From the NCBI RefSeq assembly GCF_000515335.1, contig NZ_KI911563.1, positions 1,523,598 to 1,587,597 of the forward strand: a DNA stretch of 64,000 nt, in the 5' to 3' direction. The position numbers were made by a program, and so were the translations under genes. Origin of the DNA: Cohnella panacarvi Gsoil 349. Lineage in GTDB: Bacteria; Bacillota; Bacilli; Paenibacillales; Paenibacillaceae. Below, in pieces: positions 25,361 to 34,159 of this stretch (position 1 is its first letter; each line of letters begins with the position of its first letter). The notes below the pieces were generated by a model. The model was given only the letters and a program-made list of their open reading frames with translations, had not been told where the DNA came from and did no database searches.

Positions 25361-26851
25361 TTAATGTTGCGTTTCGAATTCGTTCCGGTCGCCGATCGTC
25401 ACGGCGATGTCAAGCTTCTTGTCGCCGCGGATGAGGTGCAGCGTCACCTTGTCGCCTACCGTTTTCGTCTTGATGGCTTCGATAAGCGCAGCCGACGTGT
25501 CATAGCTCTTATCATCCATTCCCGTAATCACGTCGTACTGTCTTAAATCCGCCTTGTAAGCCGGCGTATTGAACAGAACTTCGCGGACGAAGGAGCCCTT
25601 CGTCTTGGCGTCGATGCCCAGTCTCTCCGCGATTTGCGGAGTCACGTCTTGAAGCGTCGCGCCGATGAACGGCACCGGCTTCTGCGGAATCTTCGTGTTG
25701 CTCTTCAGATTCTCGAGAACGTCCTTGATCGTGCTGGTCGGTATGGCGAATCCGATGCCTTGCGCTTGGGAGCTGACCGCCGTATTGATCCCGATGACTT
25801 CGCCCAGCAGATTGATCAGAGGACCGCCGGAGTTGCCCGGGTTGATCGAAGCGTCCGTCTGCAGCAGATGCTTATAGTTGCGCGTTCCGTTCGAGTCCGG
25901 AATGCTGATCTCGCGTTCGTTGGAGCTCAGCACGCCGACCGTCACCGTATGGTCGAAGCCGTACGGGTTGCCGATGGCGACGACCCAGTCGCCCATATTC
26001 ATGCTGCCGGAATCGCCGAGCTTAAGCGTCGGGAAGTCGCTGCCTTTGATTTTCAACACCGCCAGATCCAGCTCGTAGCTCGAACCCAGCAATTCTGCCG
26101 TGAACGGTTGCTCATATCCGTCGACGATGACTTTAATTTTGGCCGCATCCGCGATCACGTGTTGATTCGTCAGAATGTAACCCGTCGAATCGAAGATAAA
26201 CCCCGATCCCATGCCGCTTTGCTGCAGGGAGCCGTCTTCGCCGCCGTTGTCTTGGCCGTAATCGTCGCCGAAGAATTGGCGGAAGAAGTCGTCCTGCCAT
26301 AAGTTGCCCGCGCTGCTGCGCGAATTGGCGTAAGTCTCGATCTGAACGACGGCAGGAGATGATTGCTCGAAAATTTTGGCGATATTGTTCGGCCTTACGA
26401 CGTCGGAAGCGTTGCTTACCGGATTGCTGGCCGCCTTTACGTCCGCTTCCGTCGCCGCTTTCGTGGTTCCTCCGAATATATCGTCGGAGAACCAGTTGTA
26501 CCGGTCCGCGGAGTACATTAGCGCTCCGACGGCAAGCACGCCGACCAGGAACGCGGCGAAGGCGGAACGCAGCGACGTTCTGCGAGGCGGCTTGGAACCG
26601 AACTGGCTTCTCTCGACGCCTCCCGATACGGTGAACGGGCGATATTCCCGGGTTACGGAACCCGGCACGACGATGTCGTGCGGTTGATCGGAATTCGGCG
26701 CCTCGCTTATCGAGGGCTTGGCCTGGTTAGCCCCGAACGGACCGAATGTATAAGGTTCGGATTCTCTGCGCACGCTTGCGTACGGATCGTCGCGTTTCGT
26801 CTGATCTTGCGCTTCGTTATCGTCTTCCGGTTTTTTGAAAAATTCATCCAT
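25361..26851 (-). CDS. htrA: HtrA-like membrane-anchored serine protease with PDZ domain
   Basis: A 496-residue S1C protease: an acidic cytoplasmic N-terminus, one membrane segment (FAAFLVGVLAVGALMYSA, about residues 90-110), then a trypsin-like domain and a C-terminal PDZ domain (ITGMDDKSYDTSAALIEAI). The catalytic triad is His in ILTNQHVIADA, Asp in ELDLAVLKI and Ser in INPGNSGGPLIN. ATG 26851 (MDEFFKKPEDD) was chosen with GGAGGC upstream. HtrA enzymes degrade misfolded exported proteins. The neighbouring two-component genes on the same strand suggest envelope-stress control. Confidence 0.95.
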   Translation of the reverse strand: MDEFFKKPEDDNEAQDQTKRDDPYASVRRESEPYTFGPFGANQAKPSISEAPNSDQPHDIVVPGSVTREYRPFTVSGGVERSQFGSKPPRRTSLRSAFAAFLVGVLAVGALMYSADRYNWFSDDIFGGTTKAATEADVKAASNPVSNASDVVRPNNIAKIFEQSSPAVVQIETYANSRSSAGNLWQDDFFRQFFGDDYGQDNGGEDGSLQQSGMGSGFIFDSTGYILTNQHVIADAAKIKVIVDGYEQPFTAELLGSSYELDLAVLKIKGSDFPTLKLGDSGSMNMGDWVVAIGNPYGFDHTVTVGVLSSNEREISIPDSNGTRNYKHLLQTDASINPGNSGGPLINLLGEVIGINTAVSSQAQGIGFAIPTSTIKDVLENLKSNTKIPQKPVPFIGATLQDVTPQIAERLGIDAKTKGSFVREVLFNTPAYKADLRQYDVITGMDDKSYDTSAALIEAIKTKTVGDKVTLHLIRGDKKLDIAVTIGDRNEFETQH

Positions 26852-26996
26852 CGCGATTGCCTCCTTGCGCCGTATAATGTGGCGACTTCCTGTGTTCATG
26901 TTCCTATCTTAATCGCGAAACCTTAAAACTATCTTAAACGGAAATGAGAAGGAAGTAAAAGCACAGGTGAATTCTCGAGTAGGACGACGCAAAAAA

Positions 26997-27013
26997 ACGG
27001 CACCGCGTGCCGT
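26997..27013 (-). terminator. Terminator of the YugN-like gene
   Basis: ACGGCAC and GTGCCGT around CGC; the minus strand continues as a seven-T run. It lies directly after the stop codon. Confidence 0.85.
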
Positions 27014-27014
27014 C

Positions 27015-27428
27015 TCATGCCGGGAATATCGCTTCTACTTGCCGCAGCTTCGACTTCGCTTCGTCGATCCAGCGGGCTTCGATGCTCGCATCCTTGTCTA
27101 CCGGGTCCTGGAACTGATCGATTAACGCTCCGAGTATTCTTGGCTGCGCCTCTTTATCCGACCCTTCGTTATACAAGTGCTTAAGGACGTAGGGTTCTCC
27201 GAACTTTATTTTGGCATCGATCTCTTGCGATTCGCTGTCCAAATTGCCGTTCGTGACGTTGAACGGCAGCCGCAGCCACACTTGGTGCTTGTCGTCGAGC
27301 GCGCAGTCGAACGACCCGTGATCGTAGTCCCAGTTGCCGCCCAACGCGAAGCCATGCTCCGACAAATCGTTTTTGACGATTACGAATTCTTGTTCCTGCG
27401 ACGTAAGCGAGGAGGGAATGGAATGCAT
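27015..27428 (-). CDS. YugN-like family protein
   Basis: A 137-residue soluble protein with the YugN pattern GGNWDYDHGSFDCAL, VWLRLPFNV, KFGEPYVLKHLY. Bacillus YugN is uncharacterised, so no function can be given. The length fits the family with a small C-terminal extension. The frame begins at ATG 27428 with GGGGG about 12 nt upstream. It is followed at once by a terminator and sits between htrA and liaR on the same strand, 53 bp after liaR. Confidence 0.75.
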   Translation of the reverse strand: MHSIPSSLTSQEQEFVIVKNDLSEHGFALGGNWDYDHGSFDCALDDKHQVWLRLPFNVTNGNLDSESQEIDAKIKFGEPYVLKHLYNEGSDKEAQPRILGALIDQFQDPVDKDASIEARWIDEAKSKLRQVEAIFPA

Positions 27429-27481
27429 ACCGAATGGAACCCCCTTTGGTTTAGTATAAGCCTATCCCGCTTGCAGGGGTT

Positions 27482-28156
27482 TTATCCTTCCTTGACCCAA
27501 CCGTTGCGATGGGCGAATATCGCAAGCTGCGTCCGATCCTCCAACTCGCACTTCATCAGCAGGTTGCTCACGTGCGTCTTGACCGTCTTAATGCTGATGT
27601 GGAGCTCGTCGCCGATTTCTTTGTTGGAGCGACCTTCCGCGATAAGGAGCAACACTTCGCGCTCGCGCTCGGTCAAACCTTCGGTTTCCTGGCTGGCCGA
27701 CCGTTTCCGAAGACCCCGCGTCAACGCTTGGGATACGTCTCCGCTCATGACCGGCATGTTGCGGATCGCGCCTTGCATCGCGTAGATGAGCTCGTCGGCG
27801 GACACCGTTTTCAGCACATAACTGACCGCCCCCGCCTCGATCGCGGCCACGACCTTCTCGTCTTCCAGGAAGCTTGTCAGAATAATAATTCGAAGCTCGG
27901 GAAATTTGCCGAGCAGCGCTTTGGTCGTCTCTACCCCATCCATCTGCGGCATCATGAGATCCATCAGCACCAATTGGGGCATTCGGCCTTCATATCCGCC
28001 ATTCGACAACGTCTCGAGCGCCATCAAACCGCTGCTCGCTTCCCCGATCACCTCGAAGCGCGGATCCAGCATCAGGTACGTGCGCAAGCCCGTTCTGACC
28101 ATCTCATGATCGTCTACGATCAACACTTTCCATGGAGAAGTTGCCTTGTCCGTCAT
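27482..28156 (-). CDS. liaR: LiaR-type NarL/FixJ response regulator
   Basis: A 224-residue regulator with a receiver domain (VLIVDDHEMVRTGL, phospho-Asp in LVLMDLMMPQMDGVE) and a LuxR-type helix-turn-helix (GLTEREREVLLLIAEGRSNK, KTVKTHVSNLLMKCEL). It follows liaF and liaS in the classical order, with a 24-bp gap to liaS. LiaR activates genes that protect the envelope against lipid II-binding antibiotics in other Firmicutes; its targets here are unknown. Confidence 0.93.
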   Translation of the reverse strand: MTDKATSPWKVLIVDDHEMVRTGLRTYLMLDPRFEVIGEASSGLMALETLSNGGYEGRMPQLVLMDLMMPQMDGVETTKALLGKFPELRIIILTSFLEDEKVVAAIEAGAVSYVLKTVSADELIYAMQGAIRNMPVMSGDVSQALTRGLRKRSASQETEGLTEREREVLLLIAEGRSNKEIGDELHISIKTVKTHVSNLLMKCELEDRTQLAIFAHRNGWVKEG

Positions 28157-28180
28157 TCTCTCATCTCCTCATCTATGTAT

Positions 28181-29215
28181 CTACCTGTCTTCATTCTCCG
28201 TTCCGAAGATAGGGAACCACACTTTGACCTTCGTGCCTGCACCGGGCTTGCTCATAATTTCCGCTTCGCCGCCCAATTTCTGCGCGCGTTCTCTCATCGT
28301 CGACAAGCCGTAGGCTTCCGTCCTCACTTGCTCGCTCCGGAAACCGGAACCGTCGTCCTCGATATTCAAGACGACTTGACTGTCCGTCTCCCCCAAGTAC
28401 AAGCGAACGCTTGTCGCTTCCGCATGCTTCACCACGTTGCCCATCGCCTCTTGAACGATAAGAAACAGCTGATGCTCCATCGCCTCGGGCAGTCGGCTGC
28501 GAAGCTGCATATCGAGCGTTCCCTGAAGCCCGTTCTGGCGGCAATAGTCCGGGAACCAGCGATCCATCGCCTCGCATAAAGTCCGGCCTTGCAGCTCCAT
28601 CGGCCGCAATTGCGCGATCAGTCCGCGCATCTGGCGCTGGGCGGTAGAGGACATCGCAATGAGCTGCTCCATCACTTTGTTCGCGTGCTCCGGGTTAAGT
28701 TCCAGCAGCTTCGGCAGTGAAGAAGCGGACATGTGGAGCGCGAATAGCTGCTGGCTGACCGAATCGTGCAGATCGCGAGCAAGGCGGCGCCGCTCTTCGA
28801 GGACGGCCGCTTCCAGACTCGTGGCCTCCTCCAATATATCCCGCTCTCCAAGCTGCTGCAGCATCTTCAGCCGCGCTTCCAACGAACCCATCAGCCGATT
28901 GAAATCGCGATGAACTTCCGAAAACGCGTCATGCTCCACCTCCGGCAGCCTGGCGTTCAAATTGCCCGCCGCCGCGTGTTTCATCGCGAGCTGCAACTGA
29001 TCCAGCTTGCGCTGAGTCGTCTGGCCGAACCGGTACGAGATGCCGACTTGCACGAGAAGCAAACCGACCGTCCAGCTTAACCACAGCTCCGCTCTAGGAG
29101 GCGGTTCTTTGCCGAACATGTCCCACGAATAATAGAGCGCCAGCATGAGAACGAGGGTCGCCGTACCCGCGTAGATCGGCGCCCTCCATTTGCTGTATCG
29201 AATAATCGCCCTCAT
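28181..29215 (-). CDS. liaS: LiaS-type sensor histidine kinase
   Basis: A 344-residue kinase with two N-terminal membrane segments separated by a very short loop, an intramembrane-sensing layout. A HAMP-like region follows, then a HisKA_3 box (EERRRLARDLHDSVSQQLFA, His about 153) and an ATPase domain with VQEAMGNVVKHA and DDGSGF. It starts 4 bp after liaF stops. In Bacillus, LiaF holds LiaS inactive until envelope damage occurs. Confidence 0.93.
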   Translation of the reverse strand: MRAIIRYSKWRAPIYAGTATLVLMLALYYSWDMFGKEPPPRAELWLSWTVGLLLVQVGISYRFGQTTQRKLDQLQLAMKHAAAGNLNARLPEVEHDAFSEVHRDFNRLMGSLEARLKMLQQLGERDILEEATSLEAAVLEERRRLARDLHDSVSQQLFALHMSASSLPKLLELNPEHANKVMEQLIAMSSTAQRQMRGLIAQLRPMELQGRTLCEAMDRWFPDYCRQNGLQGTLDMQLRSRLPEAMEHQLFLIVQEAMGNVVKHAEATSVRLYLGETDSQVVLNIEDDGSGFRSEQVRTEAYGLSTMRERAQKLGGEAEIMSKPGAGTKVKVWFPIFGTENEDR

Positions 29216-29219
29216 CGTC

Positions 29220-30296
29220 TCAACCTACCTTCATGATGCGAACGTCGCCGATGAAGCTGCTGACGACGAGGACGACCCGTTGTTCCGCGTCTTGATAGCT
29301 CGGCGTCGCCACCGACATATGGTTGAAGAACCCCCCGCGCTTCTGATCGAGCACCTTGACGTCTCCGATCAAACAGCTGGACATCACCTGTATGCCGATC
29401 CTCAAGTCGTTCGGCACGTATACTTTAACATCGCCTATAAAGGAAGAAATTTGGATTCTCGTCTCTCCGATCGGCACCTGCGCCTTCGTGAGATCGAGCG
29501 TCGTGTCGCCGATAAAATGCGAAATGTTCATCGGCGTCAGCTCCCAGTAATCGTTGCCGAAATAGATGTCGCCGATAAAGCGAGAATGAGTGCCGCGCGA
29601 ATGCCACTCCTGCCAGTCGTGCTCGTGCTTATGCTGGGAGTAATGACGATGATGGCCATTGCGGCCGCGAATGCTCTCTTTCCATTCCCGTTTCGTTTGC
29701 TTCCACTCTTGCTTCCATTCGTGTTTCGCTTCTTTCATTTGATCCTTCCATTGCCGGATCGCGTCTCCCGCGCTGCCGGACGCGTTCCAATCGGGGGGTG
29801 GCGGTGGCGCTTCGGCGCGACCGAACGGTTCGCCGTCCGCGGGCGGCGCAGGAGGCGGTCCCGGAGGTGTCGGCGGAACCGGCGGCACGGGAGGAGCAGG
29901 CGGTTCCGGCGGCGTAATCGGGTTCCATTGTTCGCCGTTAGCGTTCGTCCGTTCCGATCTGCGGCTTCCTTTGAAGATCATCGATATACCGATCAGAATA
30001 ATAACGACCGGCCAGAGCAGTTGCATGAGATCGCTGATGTCCCAGTCGAACCATTCGAGATTCCGTCCGAGGAATACAACCCCGATCAAGACGACCAGCG
30101 GATTCCACCAGAATACGCCTCCCGTCTGCAGCAACATGCCTTGCAAGCCGAACAGAATGACGAATACCGGCCAGAACGTCGAGAAAAACTCGCCGATGCT
30201 CATCGTGATGACGCCTAGATGATTGAGCAAAAACACGACGCCGACAGCGATGACGACAAACCCCCATAGAAATCTATGCATGAAAGATGAATGCAT
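29220..30296 (-). CDS. liaF: LiaF-like membrane inhibitor with proline-rich linker
   Basis: A 358-residue protein. About four membrane segments (residues 8-108) precede a long soluble linker, and the C-terminal domain has the repeated LiaF motif FIGDIYFG, FIGDTTLDL, FIGDVKVYV, LIGDVKV and FIGDVRIMKV. Between them (residues 122-165) is a proline tract of the PEPPAPPVPPVPP type, then a Lys/Trp/Glu-rich helix. Bacillus LiaF (241 residues) lacks this insert. The start has GGAGGG 6 nt upstream. It leads the liaFSR operon. The extra linker may tether or sense at the membrane surface, which is inference. Confidence 0.9.
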   Translation of the reverse strand: MHSSFMHRFLWGFVVIAVGVVFLLNHLGVITMSIGEFFSTFWPVFVILFGLQGMLLQTGGVFWWNPLVVLIGVVFLGRNLEWFDWDISDLMQLLWPVVIILIGISMIFKGSRRSERTNANGEQWNPITPPEPPAPPVPPVPPTPPGPPPAPPADGEPFGRAEAPPPPPDWNASGSAGDAIRQWKDQMKEAKHEWKQEWKQTKREWKESIRGRNGHHRHYSQHKHEHDWQEWHSRGTHSRFIGDIYFGNDYWELTPMNISHFIGDTTLDLTKAQVPIGETRIQISSFIGDVKVYVPNDLRIGIQVMSSCLIGDVKVLDQKRGGFFNHMSVATPSYQDAEQRVVLVVSSFIGDVRIMKVG

Positions 30297-30450
30297 GCGA
30301 AACCCTCCGTAACCATGCTGACTACTGATTTTACCTTGTACTCAGTATAGCTCAGCGGCCTGCTTGCAGGATAGCGGCGAGGGGAGTAAATGTACCTCGG
30401 TCTGCAGACGGAGAATGAAATGTGATATTTCGCTAGATGACCACTCTTTA

Positions 30451-30467
30451 TGTTAGGTAACTTTACA
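30451..30467. promoter_or_regulatory. GlnR/TnrA activator site upstream of amtB
   Basis: TGTTAGGTAACTTTACA is a perfect TGTnAn7TnACA box. Its centre lies about 51 bp upstream of the predicted transcription start, the position from which TnrA activates in Bacillus. Confidence 0.85.
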
Positions 30468-30474
30468 CAAATGA

Positions 30475-30503
30475 TTGACACCTACAGCCTCCACTTATAT
30501 AAT
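30475..30503 (+). promoter_or_regulatory. Consensus sigma-A promoter of amtB
   Basis: TTGACA at 30475-30480, a 17-bp spacer and TATAAT at 30498-30503; every consensus position matches. Predicted start near 30510. Confidence 0.9.
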
Positions 30504-30560
30504 GAGTGCGGATTTCTTGAACTCATGTTAGATTTCATCTTAAGCGGAGGCATACCATTC

Positions 30561-31841
30561 ATGGATATTAGCGAATTATCGAAAGGCCTGGATACGATCT
30601 GGGTGATCTTAACCGCCGCGATGATCTTGCTCATGGAAGGCGGATTCGCGCTGCTGGAAGCCGGGTTCGTCCGCCAGAAGAACGCTGCCAGCATCATTAT
30701 GAAGGTGTTCGTGGATATCGCGTTCGGCGCTCTCGTTTTCTTCGCGTTCGGCTTTGCTCTCATGTACGGCAAGGATGCCGGAGGCTTGATCGGAACGACG
30801 GGCTTCTTCATCAAAGGCGACTTATCCCACTTAAGCTTCAACATCTCTAACGATACCTATTGGTTCTTCCAATGCGCTTTCGTTATCGCCGCGATCTCCA
30901 TCGTCTCCGGCGCGGTGGCGGAACGCATCCATTTCCGCGCTTATATTCTTTACACGATCCTGATGACCGGATTGATCTACCCGATCTCCGGTCATTGGAT
31001 ATGGTCGTCGAACGGCTGGCTCGCCAAGCTTGGAATGATCGATTTCGCGGGCTCCGCGGCGATTCACGCGCTAGGCGGCTTCGCCGCGCTCGCCGCCGCG
31101 ATCTTCATCGGGCCGAGAATCGGGAAATTCGGCGCGGACGGATCGACGAACATCGTCCCGCCGTCCAATCTGCCTTTAGCATCCGTGGGAGCTTTCATCC
31201 TCTGGTTCGGCTGGTTCGGCTTCAACTCGGGGAGCACGCTGAGCGCTACGAACGGAAGCATCGGCCATATCGCGGTTACGACGATGCTCGCTTCCGCCGC
31301 CGGATGCGCCGCATGCATCTTATTCACGAATCTGCGTTACCAGAAAGCCGATCCTCCGATGACCATCAACGGCGCGTTAGCCGGATTGGTAGGCATTACG
31401 GCCGGATGCGCGTACGTCTCCAGCGCAGCCGCGATACTGATCGGCGCCGTCTCCGGGATCGCGATGGTGCTGGCCAGCGAATGGCTGGAGCGGCGCCGCG
31501 TCGACGACCCCGTCGGAGCTTTCGCCGTACACGGCGTAAGCGGAAGCATCGGCACGCTTGCCGTCGGACTGTTCACGCTCCCGAATACGGCCTCCCACGC
31601 AGGCCTGTTCTATGGAGGGGGCTGGAATCTGCTGGGCATACAAGCATTGGGGTTGCTCGTCGTCGCGATATGGGGCTTCGCATTGACTTGGGGCGGCTTA
31701 AAGCTCATCCAGCTATTCAAGCCGGTTCGCGTCACGACCGACGAAGAGCTTGTCGGCTTGGACGTCGGTATCCATGGCGTTCCCGCGTACAGCCAAGAGC
31801 CCGGTTTCCTTAACGTAGATCAACTTCGTTCACAGTCCTGA
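30561..31841 (+). CDS. amtB: Ammonium transporter AmtB
   Basis: A 426-residue Amt/Rh channel with 11 expected membrane segments. Landmarks are MEGGFALLEAGFVRQKNAASI, SGHWIWSSNGWLA, DFAGSAAIHALGGFAAL (pore His), FGWFGFNSGS and VHGVSGSIGTLAVGLF (second pore His). I chose ATG 30561 with GGAGG 10 nt upstream over the longer frame from 30450, which would start upstream of the promoter. It is monocistronic, with no glnK beside it. The upstream GlnR/TnrA box predicts induction under nitrogen limitation. Confidence 0.96.
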   Translation: MDISELSKGLDTIWVILTAAMILLMEGGFALLEAGFVRQKNAASIIMKVFVDIAFGALVFFAFGFALMYGKDAGGLIGTTGFFIKGDLSHLSFNISNDTYWFFQCAFVIAAISIVSGAVAERIHFRAYILYTILMTGLIYPISGHWIWSSNGWLAKLGMIDFAGSAAIHALGGFAALAAAIFIGPRIGKFGADGSTNIVPPSNLPLASVGAFILWFGWFGFNSGSTLSATNGSIGHIAVTTMLASAAGCAACILFTNLRYQKADPPMTINGALAGLVGITAGCAYVSSAAAILIGAVSGIAMVLASEWLERRRVDDPVGAFAVHGVSGSIGTLAVGLFTLPNTASHAGLFYGGGWNLLGIQALGLLVVAIWGFALTWGGLKLIQLFKPVRVTTDEELVGLDVGIHGVPAYSQEPGFLNVDQLRSQS

Positions 31842-31959
31842 CGCAGACGAAGGGGCCGTCTCACAAGTGATCGAAAAATCGCTTCTAGAGACAGTTCCCC
31901 TAAGGAACTGACTCAAAAAGGTACGCTGCGTTGGCCTGGTTGGCAAACGATCAGTACGA

Positions 31960-32007
31960 AAAAGAGGATGTCCCTCGCGTCGAATCGAGCTTGGGACATC
32001 CTCTTTC
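31960..32007. terminator. Terminator between amtB and the convergent coiled-coil gene
   Basis: AAAGAGGATGTCCC and GGGACATCCTCTTT arms, preceded by an A-run on the left and followed by a T-rich tail on the right. It ends only 3 bp before the next gene's stop. Confidence 0.88.
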
Positions 32008-32009
32008 GT

Positions 32010-32363
32010 TTATTCCTGGGCAGGCATCTCAGCCGGAATGGAGCCGCTCAGCATCGCCTCGTACCTCGCGACCTCCGCGCGAAGCTCCCGCACTTTCTCC
32101 ATCGGCTTTTTTACGTAATGAATATACTCGACCGCAAGATGGTGATCCGGTTTCCTCCCCGCGATCATGCGGCGGAGCGGAGACATCGAACGATACGATT
32201 GCTCCTCCATCCTGATACGCCGTTCGTATCGTTCGACCATCTGCTCGATTTCGGCGATCGCCTGCTCTCGCTTGGCGATAAGCGCTTCTAACAACGAATG
32301 CACGTCGGCCGTTCTATGCGCTGCCGGCACGCGCGCCCATTCGGCCGCCAAAGGATTGATCAC
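32010..32363 (-). CDS. Hypothetical coiled-coil protein downstream of the chemoreceptor
   Basis: A 117-residue soluble protein, predicted mostly helical (ALIAKREQAIAEIEQMVERY and EKVRELRAEVARYEAML are heptad-like). It starts at GTG 32363 with GAGGGGG about 8 nt upstream and lies 15 bp after the chemoreceptor gene. I do not recognise a family. The tight spacing suggests a shared transcript, so it could be an accessory of the chemoreceptor; that is inference. Confidence 0.65.
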   Translation of the reverse strand: MINPLAAEWARVPAAHRTADVHSLLEALIAKREQAIAEIEQMVERYERRIRMEEQSYRSMSPLRRMIAGRKPDHHLAVEYIHYVKKPMEKVRELRAEVARYEAMLSGSIPAEMPAQE

Positions 32364-32378
32364 GTTCGTTCCCCCTCT

Positions 32379-33827
32379 TTACGATACCGTAATGTCGATG
32401 CCAATTACGCCGAATGCCGAACCGTCGGACCGCTGCAACGGCATGGACACAGTCAAGCATGGTCGCTTGGTGATCGCGGAAATGTACACTTCGGAGACGA
32501 ATGCCTCTCCTGCAATAGCTCGCTTCCACCATTCGCGCCCTCGGGCGTTCAATAAACCAGCCTCAGGCTCGGAGTATACGAAGGAACCGTCCGCCCGATT
32601 GGACCAAATGGCCTCCATGTCAGGAGAACGCTTCAACCAATCGCCCAGCACTTCGCGATGGGTTTCTTCGTCCAAGCCCGCGAGCGCCGGATCGGAGGCG
32701 ACCGTTCTCAGCAACTCGATCCACTTGGCCGTGTCGGCGGACATTGCGCCTTCCCACACGCGCCCGCCCGTCTGCTGGACGGAGGCGATCAGCTCTTCGG
32801 CGGAAGCTTTCAACTCCTCGGACACGCGGCCCAAGTTGTTGATTTCGAATCTTTGCTTTATATTCTGAGCCAGCGTTTCTTCTACGCTGCCCATCGTCTT
32901 GCCCAGAGATTCCACGACGTCCTCGAGCATTCCGCTCGCTACGTTCGTGCGCTCTGCCTGCTCGGCGGCGAATTCGCTGGTGCGGCCCACATGTTCGTCG
33001 ACTTTAAGAAATTGGTTGAAGATGATGTCCATGCGTTCCCGCGTCTTGTTCATCTCCTCGAGTCCCATGGAAACCGACTTCTTCTCCAGTTCGACGGAGC
33101 TGACGACTTCGCGTATGCCCGATTCGATGTTGTTCACGATGCCGGTAGACCGCTTGACGGCTTGGCCGCTCTGCTCCGCCAGCTTGCGGATTTCGCCCGC
33201 CACGATCGAGAACCCGCGGCCGTGCTCGCCCGCATGCGCCGCCTCGATCGCCGCATTCAGCGCAAGCAGCGACGTCTGCGCGACGATCTCTTGAATGAGC
33301 GCGTTAATTTCGCCGATTTTGGACGCTTGTTCGATCAACGCGCGAACCCGTCCTTCCATCGTTCCATGATTGGTGGACAGATCGTTCATCACTTCGTCCG
33401 TGTGGGTAAGCGACCGGCACACTTCGATGACGACTTCTCTCGTCTCCTTGCTTTGCCGGCTCATGAGCTCGGTCACGCTCCGAATTTCCTGGGAAGCGGC
33501 CGACACCTCCTGCAAGGAGGAGAACGCATCTCCTAGCCGGGCCATCGCCGTCTTGCTATTGTCCCGCAGCAAGTCCTCTTGCTGCGCCGACCGATCGGCG
33601 ATCGCGCTGAGCTGCCCCATGCTCGAATCGACCTCGGATACGGCAGCTTGCAGCCTGTCGGAGATCACGACAGCCTCCCCGATCATCCGGCGCAGCGCTC
33701 CATCCTCCTCCGATTCGGATGTCCCGTCTCTTGTACTGCTTATAACCGAATCCTCAACCCGCGATGCCTGACCACGTTCGACCAAAGCTTGTTCCCTTTT
33801 GCCCATCCAACGACGCCACTTTGTCAT
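32379..33827 (-). CDS. Soluble methyl-accepting chemotaxis protein with C-terminal Cache-like domain
   Basis: A 482-residue protein with no membrane segment. Residues 60-350 are the coiled-coil signalling domain with the conserved hairpin tip [31 protein letters not shown]. Residues 360-482 look like half of a Cache domain ([40 protein letters not shown]). The usual order (sensor first, membrane anchored) is thus reversed. It should sense a cytoplasmic ligand and signal to CheA/CheW. The frame begins at 33827; the upstream region is AT-rich. Confidence 0.9.
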   Translation of the reverse strand: MTKWRRWMGKREQALVERGQASRVEDSVISSTRDGTSESEEDGALRRMIGEAVVISDRLQAAVSEVDSSMGQLSAIADRSAQQEDLLRDNSKTAMARLGDAFSSLQEVSAASQEIRSVTELMSRQSKETREVVIEVCRSLTHTDEVMNDLSTNHGTMEGRVRALIEQASKIGEINALIQEIVAQTSLLALNAAIEAAHAGEHGRGFSIVAGEIRKLAEQSGQAVKRSTGIVNNIESGIREVVSSVELEKKSVSMGLEEMNKTRERMDIIFNQFLKVDEHVGRTSEFAAEQAERTNVASGMLEDVVESLGKTMGSVEETLAQNIKQRFEINNLGRVSEELKASAEELIASVQQTGGRVWEGAMSADTAKWIELLRTVASDPALAGLDEETHREVLGDWLKRSPDMEAIWSNRADGSFVYSEPEAGLLNARGREWWKRAIAGEAFVSEVYISAITKRPCLTVSMPLQRSDGSAFGVIGIDITVS

Positions 33828-33918
33828 CTCTCTCCACTCCCAGGCACCCTATTCGTTACTCCTCCACATAGGCGTGTAACTTTTTCTAACATTATATAAT
33901 GGGTTTTAACAAAAAGAA

Positions 33919-33940
33919 AGAGGATCCTAACGGATCCTCT
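33919..33940 (-). terminator. Terminator downstream of the gamma SASP gene
   Basis: AGAGGATCC and GGATCCTCT around TAAC; the minus strand continues CTTTCTTTTTG. It serves the SASP/sigma factor unit. Confidence 0.75.
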
Positions 33941-34002
33941 TCATCATTTTAAGCGATTTAAGTAAAAACCTGACGCATTCGCGTCACTTAACGGTGTAAA
34001 AC

Positions 34003-34113
34003 TTAACGATTCGCGTTCTTGGCGTTCATATTGTTCGATGTTTTGCTTACCGCGTTATCTGCGGCAAACTCCGTATCTTGGCTCGCTTGCTTTTGTTTGT
34101 TTTTCTTGGCCAC
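34003..34113 (-). CDS. Gamma-type small acid-soluble spore protein (36 residues)
   Basis: Reads from GTG 34113 (GGAGGTG about 10 nt upstream) to TAA 34003. The peptide starts MAKKNKQKQASQDTEFAAD and is rich in Lys, Gln, Asn and Ala. Gamma SASPs share the MAKKNK head and a TEFA cleavage-site segment that germination protease cuts. It is shorter than Bacillus SspE but like the short Paenibacillus forms. It lies 46 bp downstream of the sigma factor gene on the same strand. Confidence 0.78.
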   Translation of the reverse strand: MAKKNKQKQASQDTEFAADNAVSKTSNNMNAKNANR

Positions 34114-34159
34114 GTTGACCTTCACCTCCATGACATAGCATGGACAGCGAAGTTTCGGT

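Noticed and set aside
33971..33986. Short hairpin TGACGC/GCGTCA as a terminator
   Set aside because: Only 6 bp and no T-run; the better terminator is at 33919-33940.
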